The position numbers and the translations under genes are program-made. This document shows, one piece after another, positions 19,511 to 27,265 of a stretch of 64,000 nt of DNA. Position 1 is the stretch's first letter; every line of letters begins with the position of its first letter. Source of the DNA: Phaeovibrio sulfidiphilus (GTDB lineage: Bacteria > Pseudomonadota > Alphaproteobacteria > Rhodospirillales > Rhodospirillaceae); the NCBI RefSeq assembly GCF_014861485.1, contig NZ_JACZHT010000006.1:121254-185253 (forward strand). The letters are read 5' to 3'. Under the pieces are notes generated by a model, which did not search any database, was not told the origin of the DNA, and saw nothing but the letters and a program-made list of their open reading frames with translations.

Positions 19511-20177
19511 TGCAGACCTCCTGAAACTTCTCGATCCACGCGTTCATCTCGCGGGCGCGCACCTTCATCGCCGTGCGGTTGGCCACAAGGCGCGAGGTGA
19601 TCGGAGCAATGGTCTCGACCTCCACAAGCCCGTTGGCCTTGAGGGTCGAGCCGGAGGACACCAGGTCCACGATGCGCCGGCACAGCCCGAGAGCCGGAGC
19701 CAGCTCCATTGCCCCGTTCAGCTTGATGCACTCCGCCTGGACCCCACGGGCGGCAAAATGTCGGCGGGTGATCTCGGGGTACTTGGTCGCCACGCGGATG
19801 TGAGACCAGGACGCCGGATCCTCCTCGGCCCGAAGGGCTGCGGGTTCCGCCACCGACAGGCGACAGGCCCCGATCCCCAGATCCAGGGGCGCCAGAAGCT
19901 CGGAGTAGCCGAATTCCATCAACACGTCGTTGCCCGCAATGCCCAGATGGGCCGCCCCGAAGGCCACGAACGTGGCCACGTCGAAGGAGCGCACGCGGAT
20001 CACATCCACGCCGGGATTGTTCGTGGCAAAGCGCAACTGCCGGGAATGGGGATCATCGAACGCGGGTTCGGGGACAATCCCGACCCGGTTCACAAGAGGC
20101 ATTGCCTCCTCGAGGATCCGGCCCTTGGGCAGGGCAAGTATCAGCTTGTCCGCTGTGGGTGCGGAACTGGAAACCAT
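19494..20177 (-). CDS. hisG: ATP phosphoribosyltransferase, short form
   Basis: 227 aa. It catalyses the first, committed step of histidine synthesis. [12 protein letters not shown], the [13 protein letters not shown] region and the PRPP-binding [14 protein letters not shown] identify it. It ends without the C-terminal regulatory ACT-like domain, so it is the short HisG that normally works as a complex with HisZ. No hisZ is visible in the window. Start ATG 20177 is preferred, with AGGAAGG about 13 nt upstream; an in-frame GTG at 20204 is the alternative. Confidence 0.93.
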   Translation of the reverse strand: MVSSSAPTADKLILALPKGRILEEAMPLVNRVGIVPEPAFDDPHSRQLRFATNNPGVDVIRVRSFDVATFVAFGAAHLGIAGNDVLMEFGYSELLAPLDLGIGACRLSVAEPAALRAEEDPASWSHIRVATKYPEITRRHFAARGVQAECIKLNGAMELAPALGLCRRIVDLVSSGSTLKANGLVEVETIAPITSRLVANRTAMKVRAREMNAWIEKFQEVCNGSSA

Positions 20178-20430
20178 GGACTGTCTGTCCCTTCCTGATG
20201 TCACCCCGCCCGGTACGGTCCTGCCGGACGCCGGAAAGCGGGAGCGAGTGTCCTTGAGCCCGGATGCGGGAGGCGAAAACCCCGGCCCGTCCGGAAACTC
20301 CGGTCAATCTAGTGCGTTTCCGAACAAAGCGGAAGCGGGTATTCCCCGGAAAAGCCCGGGCGGCAGGGCACCCGGAGACCGGGGCCCCACGAGCGCCCGC
20401 AGGCCGGAGCCGGGCGACGGTGCCGGAGCC

Positions 20431-20913
20431 TCAGCCCTGCGCCTGCGTCCCGGTGTCCGTTCCCTCCCAGGGGAGGCCGGCTTTTCTCCAGATGCGGTTC
20501 CCGCCCGCAACGGTGCAGGTGCGCAGGAAGCCCTTGCCCTTGAAGAACCGGGCCGCCGCCATGCCCCGGGAGCCGGAGTCGCAGGTCAGCACCACCTGGG
20601 TGTCGGACAGGGCATCGAATTCCTCTGCCGGAAGGCTGCCCAGCCGTCCCGGAACCTGGTCCAGGGGAATATTGATGGCGCCCGGGATGTGCCCCTGGGC
20701 GAAGCTGGCGGGCGAGTTCACGTCGATGATGACGATCTCCTCCCCGTTCGCAAGGCGCTTTGCGATGGACTCGGCCGAGATGAAGGGAACCCCCGCAGCC
20801 ATGGCCTTGGGAAGGGCGCGGATCAGCAGAACGCCAACAATGACGGCCCCCACAATGAGTGCCTGGGACCAGGAAAAGCTGTAGTTGTTAAAGAACTGGG
20901 TAAGGGAATCCAT
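20431..20913 (-). CDS. Membrane-anchored rhodanese-like sulfurtransferase
   Basis: 160 aa. Residues 16-35 form one transmembrane segment (QALIVGAVIVGVLLIRALP). The rest is a single rhodanese domain: VIIDVNSPASFAQGHIPGAINIPL, then the active-site loop C111-DSGSR, which fits the CxxGxR pattern, so catalysis is expected. ATG 20913 has AGGAG 8 nt upstream. Sulfur donor and acceptor are unknown. It stands alone between hisG and hflX, with gaps over 200 bp on both sides. In related genomes mazG often follows hflX; it is not found here. Confidence 0.9.
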   Translation of the reverse strand: MDSLTQFFNNYSFSWSQALIVGAVIVGVLLIRALPKAMAAGVPFISAESIAKRLANGEEIVIIDVNSPASFAQGHIPGAINIPLDQVPGRLGSLPAEEFDALSDTQVVLTCDSGSRGMAAARFFKGKGFLRTCTVAGGNRIWRKAGLPWEGTDTGTQAQG

Positions 20914-21134
20914 TGACGTGTCTCCTGAATACACAAACATCCGGACGGACGCCGGGGCGGACCACAGACGGTCCCGCCCCAATCCCCGCCCCGTCGCATC
21001 ACGGGCGTACCGCCCGCCGGAATGAGGGCCATTGCCGCCGTTCGGGCACGGCGCCCGGCTGGGCCCGGCAGCCGCCGTTCCGAACACGGGCGGACAGGCC
21101 CTGCCCGCCACCGCAGGCCCGGGGCATCCCGGGA

Positions 21135-22442
21135 TCAGAGAGGCGGGTACTTTGCGTTTATCCGGCCCGCATCCGCCGGGTCAAGACGAACGCGCACACG
21201 CACGACGTGATCGCCGTCGTGGCGCTCGAGAATGTCACCCTTCCGGTAGAGCCAGGCCAGGGTGCCCCCGTCCTCGTTGGGGATCTCCAGAACCATCTCC
21301 AGACGGTCCCGGGCCAGACGCTCCTCGATGCGGTCCATCAGTTCCCGGACCCCGTCCCCGGTCAGGGCCGAGACCACAACCACATCCGGACGCACCGACG
21401 CCCCCTCGCGCACCTGCTCGAGAGCCTCCGGCTCCAGAAGGTCGGTCTTGTTCAGGGCCTCGATCATGCCTTTCTCGAGAAGGGCCTGACCGCCCTCCAT
21501 GGAGGCAAGAACCCCCTCGACGTCGGCCTTCTGCGCATCGGTGTCGTGACGGGCAATGTCGCGCACATGGACCAGAAGGTCCGCGCCCTGCACCTCCTCG
21601 AGGGTCGCCCGGAAGGCAGCCACAAGCTCGTGGGGCAGGTCCGAGACAAAACCGACCGTGTCCGAAAGGATAACCTTCCGCCCGCCCGGCAGGTCCAGGG
21701 CCCGCATGGTGGGATCCAGCGTGGCGAACAGCATGTCCTTTGCGAGCACACCGCCCGCGGTCATCCGGTTGAACAGGGAAGACTTGCCGGCGTTCGTGTA
21801 GCCCACCAGGGCCACAACGGGATAGGGAACCCGGGCCCGAGCCGCGCGGTGAAGGCCGCGGGTGCGGCGCACCTCCTCAAGCTGGCGCTTCAGAAGAACA
21901 ATCCGGTCGTCGATCATGCGCCGGTCAAGCTCGATCTGGGTTTCACCCGGGCCGCCCACAAAGGCGGTACCGCCCCTCTGGCGCTCCAGGTGGGTCCAGG
22001 ACCGCACAAGCCGCGAGCGCTGGTAGGTCAGGTGCGCCAGCTCGACCTGAAGCTTGCCTTCGGCGGTGCGGGCCCGCTCGCCGAAGATTTCCAGGATCAG
22101 GCCCGTGCGGTCAATGACCTTGCAGTGGAAGGCCCGCTCCAGGTTGCGCTGCTGGATCGGCGAGAGCCGCGTGTCCACCACCACAAGATCGATCCGCTCC
22201 TCGCCCACGATCTCGGTCAGCCGCGCCACGGCGCCGCCCGAGATGTACGTCGCGGGAACCACTTTTGTAACGGGGATGATTTCGGCGGAAACGATGGTCA
22301 GGTTGATGGCCAGGGCGAGTCCCGTGGCCTCCTCGAGGCGGTCCCCCGGCTCCCGGCTTCCGGTCGGCGCGCGCTTCAGCGCCGGATGGATCACCAGGGC
22401 CCGGGTTTGCGGAACGCCCTCGTACTCGAAGGATTGGCTCAC
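21135..22442 (-). CDS. hflX: GTPase HflX (ribosome-associated)
   Basis: 435 aa. N-terminal HflX domain followed by a TRAFAC GTPase domain: G1 GYTNAGKSSLFN, G3 DTVGFVSDLPHELVAAF, G4 NKTDL. It includes the HflX-specific glycine-rich linker GPGETQIELDRR and RQLEEVRRTR. The family splits or rescues stalled 70S ribosomes. GTG 22442 lies 6 nt after the hfq stop, whose TAAGG doubles as the ribosome site, so it is co-translated with hfq as in many proteobacteria. Confidence 0.95.
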   Translation of the reverse strand: MSQSFEYEGVPQTRALVIHPALKRAPTGSREPGDRLEEATGLALAINLTIVSAEIIPVTKVVPATYISGGAVARLTEIVGEERIDLVVVDTRLSPIQQRNLERAFHCKVIDRTGLILEIFGERARTAEGKLQVELAHLTYQRSRLVRSWTHLERQRGGTAFVGGPGETQIELDRRMIDDRIVLLKRQLEEVRRTRGLHRAARARVPYPVVALVGYTNAGKSSLFNRMTAGGVLAKDMLFATLDPTMRALDLPGGRKVILSDTVGFVSDLPHELVAAFRATLEEVQGADLLVHVRDIARHDTDAQKADVEGVLASMEGGQALLEKGMIEALNKTDLLEPEALEQVREGASVRPDVVVVSALTGDGVRELMDRIEERLARDRLEMVLEIPNEDGGTLAWLYRKGDILERHDGDHVVRVRVRLDPADAGRINAKYPPL

Positions 22443-22448
22443 TGGACC

Positions 22449-22706
22449 TTACTGCGCCTTTTCCGGGGGTTGGCCGTTGCCCTCGAACAGCTGCACCGGC
22501 ACCGACGGCATGATGGTGGAGATGGCATGCTTGTAGACAAGCTGGCTGTGGCCGTCCCGGCGGAGAGGCAACGAAAAGTTGTCAAACCAGGTGACGATTC
22601 CCTGAAGCTTTACACCGTTGACGAGAAATATTGTAACCGGTGCCTTGTTTTTCCGAATATGGTTAAGAAAAACGTCCTGCACGTTCTGATTTTTGTCTGC
22701 GTTCAT
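22449..22706 (-). CDS. hfq: RNA chaperone Hfq
   Basis: 85 aa. The Sm1 motif ([19 protein letters not shown]) and the Sm2 motif ([13 protein letters not shown], with the YKHA signature) are intact; the C-terminal tail is short. As a hexamer it pairs small RNAs with mRNAs. An acidic tip is absent, as in alphaproteobacteria. ATG 22706 has AGGG about 10 nt upstream. It is followed at once by hflX and lies 146 nt downstream of the HAD phosphatase gene, enough room for its own promoter. Confidence 0.97.
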   Translation of the reverse strand: MNADKNQNVQDVFLNHIRKNKAPVTIFLVNGVKLQGIVTWFDNFSLPLRRDGHSQLVYKHAISTIMPSVPVQLFEGNGQPPEKAQ

Positions 22707-22852
22707 AATGAGCGCCCTTTCACGTTCTCGTTTTTGTCCCGCGGGGGAAAAGACGGCCCGGAGCGGCTCGCCTCTGAGTCCCTCTTGGTACCACCGTTCG
22801 AGCGATTTGAAAACAGACGTCTCCGGGAAAACGAGCGGTTTTCAGGAAAAAA

Positions 22853-23521
22853 TCAGGTGAGATCGCGCCAGAAAAGCTCCAGGGCCCGGCAGTCCCGGAA
22901 TACGGCGTCCGGCATGGCGTGCGCGAAGGCGTCCGGCTGGAAGGACGAGGGCCGCAGCAGGACACACCCGGTCCCCAGGCCGCGGCCCAGTTGCATGTCC
23001 ACCGCCGCGTCGCCGACAAACCAGATATCCGGGCCGGGCTCGAGCCCCGCCGCCTCCAGAGCCAGTACACCGGGGGCGAGTGCGGGCTTGTCCGCCTCCG
23101 CGTCACCGGCGCCGATAATGGCGTCAAACCGGGGGGCCCAGCCGATATGCCCGGCCTCCTTGCGCAGGTCCGGGCCGGACTTGTTGGACACGATCATCAG
23201 GCGCACGCCCGAGGCCGACAGGCTCTCGAGAAGACCGCCGGCGCCGGGCATCTCCCGCAGGTTCTCCAGATGGATCGAGCGGAACGAGGAATAGAACACT
23301 TCCCGCGCCTCCTCCCAGCGGTCGCCGAACATGGCCGGGAAGGTGTCGCGCATGGACAGGGCCACCTGCTCCTGGGTCTGCTCCAGGGTCCACAGGGGCT
23401 TGCCCATGGCCAGAAAGGTGGCGTTGATGGCCTTGTGAATGGTGGACCAGGAATCAACCAGGGTGTTGTCCCAGTCGAAAATGACGCCCCTCGGTGGCCG
23501 CAGCGCCTCGCCAATCACCAT
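22853..23521 (-). CDS. HAD-superfamily hydrolase (phosphoglycolate phosphatase-like)
   Basis: 222 aa. Motif I is FDWDNTLVDSW (nucleophile and acid Asp, with W in place of the common DGTL context), motif II is IVSNKSG, motif III includes the Lys in ADKPALAPG, and motif IV is FVGDAAVDM. A helical cap follows motif I, as in Gph-like enzymes. ATG 23521 lies 1 nt after the dat stop, so the two genes are coupled. Its substrate cannot be read from sequence. A similar gene occurs at this place between dat and hfq in related genomes, as I recall. Confidence 0.88.
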   Translation of the reverse strand: MVIGEALRPPRGVIFDWDNTLVDSWSTIHKAINATFLAMGKPLWTLEQTQEQVALSMRDTFPAMFGDRWEEAREVFYSSFRSIHLENLREMPGAGGLLESLSASGVRLMIVSNKSGPDLRKEAGHIGWAPRFDAIIGAGDAEADKPALAPGVLALEAAGLEPGPDIWFVGDAAVDMQLGRGLGTGCVLLRPSSFQPDAFAHAMPDAVFRDCRALELFWRDLT

Positions 23522-23522
23522 G

Positions 23523-24401
23523 TCACACCCCCCAGCGGTCGCCGTCGAGCGACTCCAGACGGCGAACGTAGCGGGCTCTCAGGTCCGCCACCATCGGACC
23601 GGGTTTTCCGTCACCCACGGGGCGCCCGTCGATGCTCACCACCGGAAGGGCGAAGGATCCGGTGGAGGACACAAAGACCTCCCGGGCCGCCAGCGCCTCC
23701 GTGAGCGAGAAGGGCCGCTCCACCACGGTCTGGCCGTTCTCGCGGATCAGGCCGGCCAGCACCTGCCGGGTCACCCCGGGAAGGATCGCGTCGCCAAGGG
23801 GGCGGGTGATGAAGGCTCCGGCCTCGTCAACGATCCAGACGTTCGAGGAACTGCACTCGGTCACCATGCCCTCGCTGTCCACCAGCAGGGCCTCGTAGGC
23901 GCCCTGCTCCCGGGCGGCCTGCTTGGCCAGCACGTTGGCCAGGAGACCGGTGCTCTTGATGTCGCAGCGCTTCCAGCGCAGGTCCGGCTGGGTCAGCAGG
24001 GACACACCGCGTGCGGCAACATCGGCGGTCGGCCCGAGCCCGGGACGGGCCACGATCACGATCCCCGGCGGGGTGTCGGGATCGGGGAAGGGGTGGTTGC
24101 GCGGGGCCACGCCGCGGGACACCTGGATGTAAAGCGTGCCGGTGGAGATCCGGTTGCGCCGCACCACCTCGCGCGCGATGAAGCTCAGGGTCGCGGCGGA
24201 AAAGGGCGCCTCGATCCCGATGGCCCGCAAGGAGCGGAACAGGCGCGCCCAGTGGCCCTCGAGGTCCACAGGGTAGCCCCGGTAAAGCCCCAGAACCTCG
24301 TAAACGGCATCGGCGAACTGGTAGCCCCGGTCCTCGCAGTGGACCATGGCGTTCCGATACGGAACGTAGCGACCGTTAACGTAGGCAAGACGCGGCAGCA
24401 T
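23523..24401 (-). CDS. dat: D-amino-acid aminotransferase / class IV PLP aminotransferase
   Basis: 292 aa fold-type IV PLP enzyme. It starts with YVNGRYVPYRNAMVHCEDRGYQFADAVYE. The Schiff-base lysine lies in RCDIKSTGLLANVLAKQ, and the carboxylate/PLP-binding TECSSSNVWIV and ILPGVTR follow. These details fit D-alanine aminotransferases better than IlvE, though the families are close. ATG 24401 has GGAGT 11 nt upstream and lies 22 nt after trkA. It probably supplies D-glutamate or D-alanine interconversion for peptidoglycan. Confidence 0.86.
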   Translation of the reverse strand: MLPRLAYVNGRYVPYRNAMVHCEDRGYQFADAVYEVLGLYRGYPVDLEGHWARLFRSLRAIGIEAPFSAATLSFIAREVVRRNRISTGTLYIQVSRGVAPRNHPFPDPDTPPGIVIVARPGLGPTADVAARGVSLLTQPDLRWKRCDIKSTGLLANVLAKQAAREQGAYEALLVDSEGMVTECSSSNVWIVDEAGAFITRPLGDAILPGVTRQVLAGLIRENGQTVVERPFSLTEALAAREVFVSSTGSFALPVVSIDGRPVGDGKPGPMVADLRARYVRRLESLDGDRWGV

Positions 24402-24423
24402 GCTGAGATGACTCCGGAAAGAA

Positions 24424-25803
24424 CTAGAAAAAATCCACGCCGACCGAGAAGAACCTCTCCACCTTGCGGATGGACGCCGCACTGGCAAAGAGGATGATCC
24501 GGTCGCCCGGCTGAATCACGGTTGTGCCGCACGGTGTGATGGTCTCGCCCTCGCGCACAAGGGCGCCCAGGATGACGCCCGCGGGAAGATTTATGTCACG
24601 AAGGGGTTTTCCCACAAGAGGCGATGTTTCGAGGGCGTCCGCCTCGATCAACTCCCCGAAGCCGTCGTAGATGGGGTGAACCGAGTGGACCCGCCCGCGC
24701 CGCACGTGCTGGAGGATCCGGGACACCGTGATGGAGCGGGGGTTCACCACCACGTCCACATTCAGGGAGCCCACAAGGGCGTTGTAGGTGCTCTTGTTCA
24801 GAAGGGTGATGGCCCGGGTCGCGCCGCAGTGCTTGGCCAGCAGGGAACTGAGCACGTTGGTCTCGTCGTCATTGGTGACGGCGATGACGGTTTCCGCCTG
24901 CTCCACCCCCGCTTCCCGGAGGATGTCGGGATCGAGAACGTCGCCCACCAGCAGCGGCGAGGCGTTGTGAAGCTCCCGGGCGACCATCTTCGCCCGCTCG
25001 GGGCTGACCTCGACCATCTTCCAGCTGAGACGGGGAAAGTCCCGGGCAAGGGACTTGGTGAGGAACATCCCCACGTTGCCCGCGCCCAGAATGAGAAGGC
25101 GGCGCGCCTGGGGTTCCTCGTGACCGAACAGGGCCAGGGCCCGGCGGGTGTGAGAGGAGGCGAGAACAAAGTACGCCTCGTCCCCGGGCAGCATCTGGTC
25201 GTCCGCGCTCGGGACCATGGCGCGGCCGTTGCGCACGATGGCAACCACAATGATGGACAGGTCCGGGAACAGCTGGGTCAGCTGGCGCAGCGGCGTGAAG
25301 ACCACCGGCGTGCTCTCGGTCAGGCGCACGCCCACCAGGCGCACCAGACCGTCCGCCAGCTCGATCACGTCAAGGGCCCCGGGCACCTTGAGGCGCCGGG
25401 CGATGGCCTCGGCCACCTCGATTTCCGGGCTGATGGTCACGTCAATGGGCATGTTCTCGCGGGAGAACAGGTCCGCCCAGTGCGGGGCCAGATAGTCCTG
25501 GTTCCGGATGCGGGCGATCTTGGTCGGCACGTTGAACAGGGCGTGCGCGATCTGGCAGGCGACCATGTTGGTCTCGTCTGACCGGGTCGCGGCGATCACA
25601 ATCTCCGCATCGGCGGCCCCCGCCTGTTCCAGCACACCCGGCAGGGAGGCATGCCCCACCACCGCCTGGACGTCCAGGGTGTCCACCACGGCCCGGATAG
25701 GCTCGGGGCGGTGGTCCACGATGGTCACCTCGTTGTCCTCCGTTGCAAGGTAACGCGCAATGGAGACACCGACCTGACCGGCACCACAAATTATCACTTT
25801 CAT
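24424..25803 (-). CDS. trkA: Trk potassium uptake regulatory NAD-binding protein TrkA
   Basis: 459 aa. Two tandem RCK modules, each with a Rossmann NAD-binding half and a C-terminal half. The first begins KVIICGAGQVGVSIARYL; the second, near residue 232, begins LLILGAGNVGMFLTKSLA. It gates the TrkH/TrkG channel from the cytoplasmic side; the channel gene is not in the window. ATG 25803 overlaps the ntrX stop by 4 nt (ATGA), giving translational coupling in the ntrYX-trkA transcript. Confidence 0.96.
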   Translation of the reverse strand: MKVIICGAGQVGVSIARYLATEDNEVTIVDHRPEPIRAVVDTLDVQAVVGHASLPGVLEQAGAADAEIVIAATRSDETNMVACQIAHALFNVPTKIARIRNQDYLAPHWADLFSRENMPIDVTISPEIEVAEAIARRLKVPGALDVIELADGLVRLVGVRLTESTPVVFTPLRQLTQLFPDLSIIVVAIVRNGRAMVPSADDQMLPGDEAYFVLASSHTRRALALFGHEEPQARRLLILGAGNVGMFLTKSLARDFPRLSWKMVEVSPERAKMVARELHNASPLLVGDVLDPDILREAGVEQAETVIAVTNDDETNVLSSLLAKHCGATRAITLLNKSTYNALVGSLNVDVVVNPRSITVSRILQHVRRGRVHSVHPIYDGFGELIEADALETSPLVGKPLRDINLPAGVILGALVREGETITPCGTTVIQPGDRIILFASAASIRKVERFFSVGVDFF

Positions 25804-27197
25804 CGAATCAATCTTTCCGGCACGGACAGAACGCCGAGGCTCTTCAGCTTGCGGTGAAGGGCCGAACGCTCCATTCCGACGAACTCCGCAGTTTTGGAAA
25901 CGTTCCCGCCGAAGCGGGTCACCTGAGCAATCAGGTAGTCGCGCTCGAACATTTCCCTCGCCTCCCGCAGGGGCAGGGTCATGATCTCGCCGGAGCGGTC
26001 AAGCCGCAGGGAGTCCGGGGCAAGCCCCACGATCTCGCCCGGCAGCATGTCGGTACGGATCACGTCCTGGGGTCCACCCGGGGCCATGATCAGAAGCCAG
26101 TCAACCACGTTGCGGAGCTGGCGCACGTTCCCCGGCCAGTCATAGGCCTGGAGCGCGGCAAGAGCATCCTCGCCGATCTCGCGCGGGATAAGCCCCGAAG
26201 ACCGGGCCGCGGTCTCCATGAAGTGGCGGACCAGGGGGCCCACATCCTCCCGGCGCTCCCGCAACGGAGGCACGCGGATCGGAACCACGTTCAGGCGGTA
26301 GTAAAGATCCTCACGGAAGCGGCCCTCGGCGATTTCGGTGGTCAGGACCCGGCTGGTGGCGGCCACCACGCGGACGTCCACCCGGATCAGGGTCGAGCCC
26401 CCCACCCGCTCGAAGGCCTGGTCCTGGAGAACGCGAACGATCTTGCCCTGGGTCTCGAGGGGCATGTCCGCGACCTCGTCCAGGAAGAGCGTGCCGCCGT
26501 CCGCCATCTCGAAAAGTCCGATCTTGCGGGCCTCGCCGGAACCCTCACCGCCCTCGACCCCCAGAAGCTCGTGCTCCATGCGGTCCGGATGCATGGTGGC
26601 GCAGCTCACCACCACGAACGGCGCCACCGCCCTGGGCGAGCGCTCGTGCACCAGGCGGGCCACGATCTCCTTGCCCGTGCCCGGACCGCCTGACACCAGA
26701 ACACGCGAGCCCGTGGGGGCGACCTTGTCCACCATCTGCAGGATCTGCTGGATGGCCGGGGAGTCCCCCACCAGCCGGGTTTCCCGCCCGGCCCTGAGCC
26801 GCAGCTCGGCGTTCTCGCGCTTGAGGCGGGCGTTCTCGATCGCCCTTTGGACGATCAGCAAAAGCCGGTCCGCCTTGAAGGGTTTCTCGATAAAGTCATA
26901 GGCCCCGTGCTGGATGGCGCGTACGGCGGTCTCGATGGTCCCGTGTCCGGAAATCATCACCACGGGCAGGAAGGGGTAGTCCCGGTGCAGCGCCTCGAGA
27001 ACCTCGAGCCCGTCCAGCCGCGATCCCTGCATCCAGATGTCCAGAACCACGACCGAGGGCATGCGCTCGGTCACGGCCTGGAAACAGCTGTCGGAATCAT
27101 GGGCCTCGCGCGTCTGGTAGCCTTCATCTTCCAGAAGGCCGGCCAGCATCATGCGGATGTCTTCCTCGTCGTCTACGATCAGAATATCGTGGGCCAT
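25800..27197 (-). CDS. ntrX: Nitrogen-type response regulator NtrX
   Basis: 465 aa. Receiver domain with D53 in VVLDIWMQ and K in FIEKPFKADR; AAA+ core with Walker A GGPGTGKE, Walker B GGTLFLDEV and the R-finger region; C-terminal Fis-type helix-turn-helix (NVSKTAEFVGMERSALHRKLKSL). The sigma-54 contact loop GAFTGA is not present: the position reads LLGVEGGEGSGEARKIGLFE, as is usual in NtrX, so it probably does not act as a standard sigma-54 activator. ATG 27197 is 68 nt after ntrY. The partner kinase is NtrY. Confidence 0.95.
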   Translation of the reverse strand: MAHDILIVDDEEDIRMMLAGLLEDEGYQTREAHDSDSCFQAVTERMPSVVVLDIWMQGSRLDGLEVLEALHRDYPFLPVVMISGHGTIETAVRAIQHGAYDFIEKPFKADRLLLIVQRAIENARLKRENAELRLRAGRETRLVGDSPAIQQILQMVDKVAPTGSRVLVSGGPGTGKEIVARLVHERSPRAVAPFVVVSCATMHPDRMEHELLGVEGGEGSGEARKIGLFEMADGGTLFLDEVADMPLETQGKIVRVLQDQAFERVGGSTLIRVDVRVVAATSRVLTTEIAEGRFREDLYYRLNVVPIRVPPLRERREDVGPLVRHFMETAARSSGLIPREIGEDALAALQAYDWPGNVRQLRNVVDWLLIMAPGGPQDVIRTDMLPGEIVGLAPDSLRLDRSGEIMTLPLREAREMFERDYLIAQVTRFGGNVSKTAEFVGMERSALHRKLKSLGVLSVPERLIR

Positions 27198-27265
27198 GGC
27201 AGAGTGGAAATGACTCCTGGGCCCCCGGAGGGGCGGCACTGGGTTCGCAAGTCAGTATTAGTATA

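Noticed and set aside
22700..22716. Similar leaders CTCATT-ATG-AA at hfq (22706) and ccrM (62622).
   Set aside because: Only about eight bases are shared. Could be chance; too short to call a common control element.
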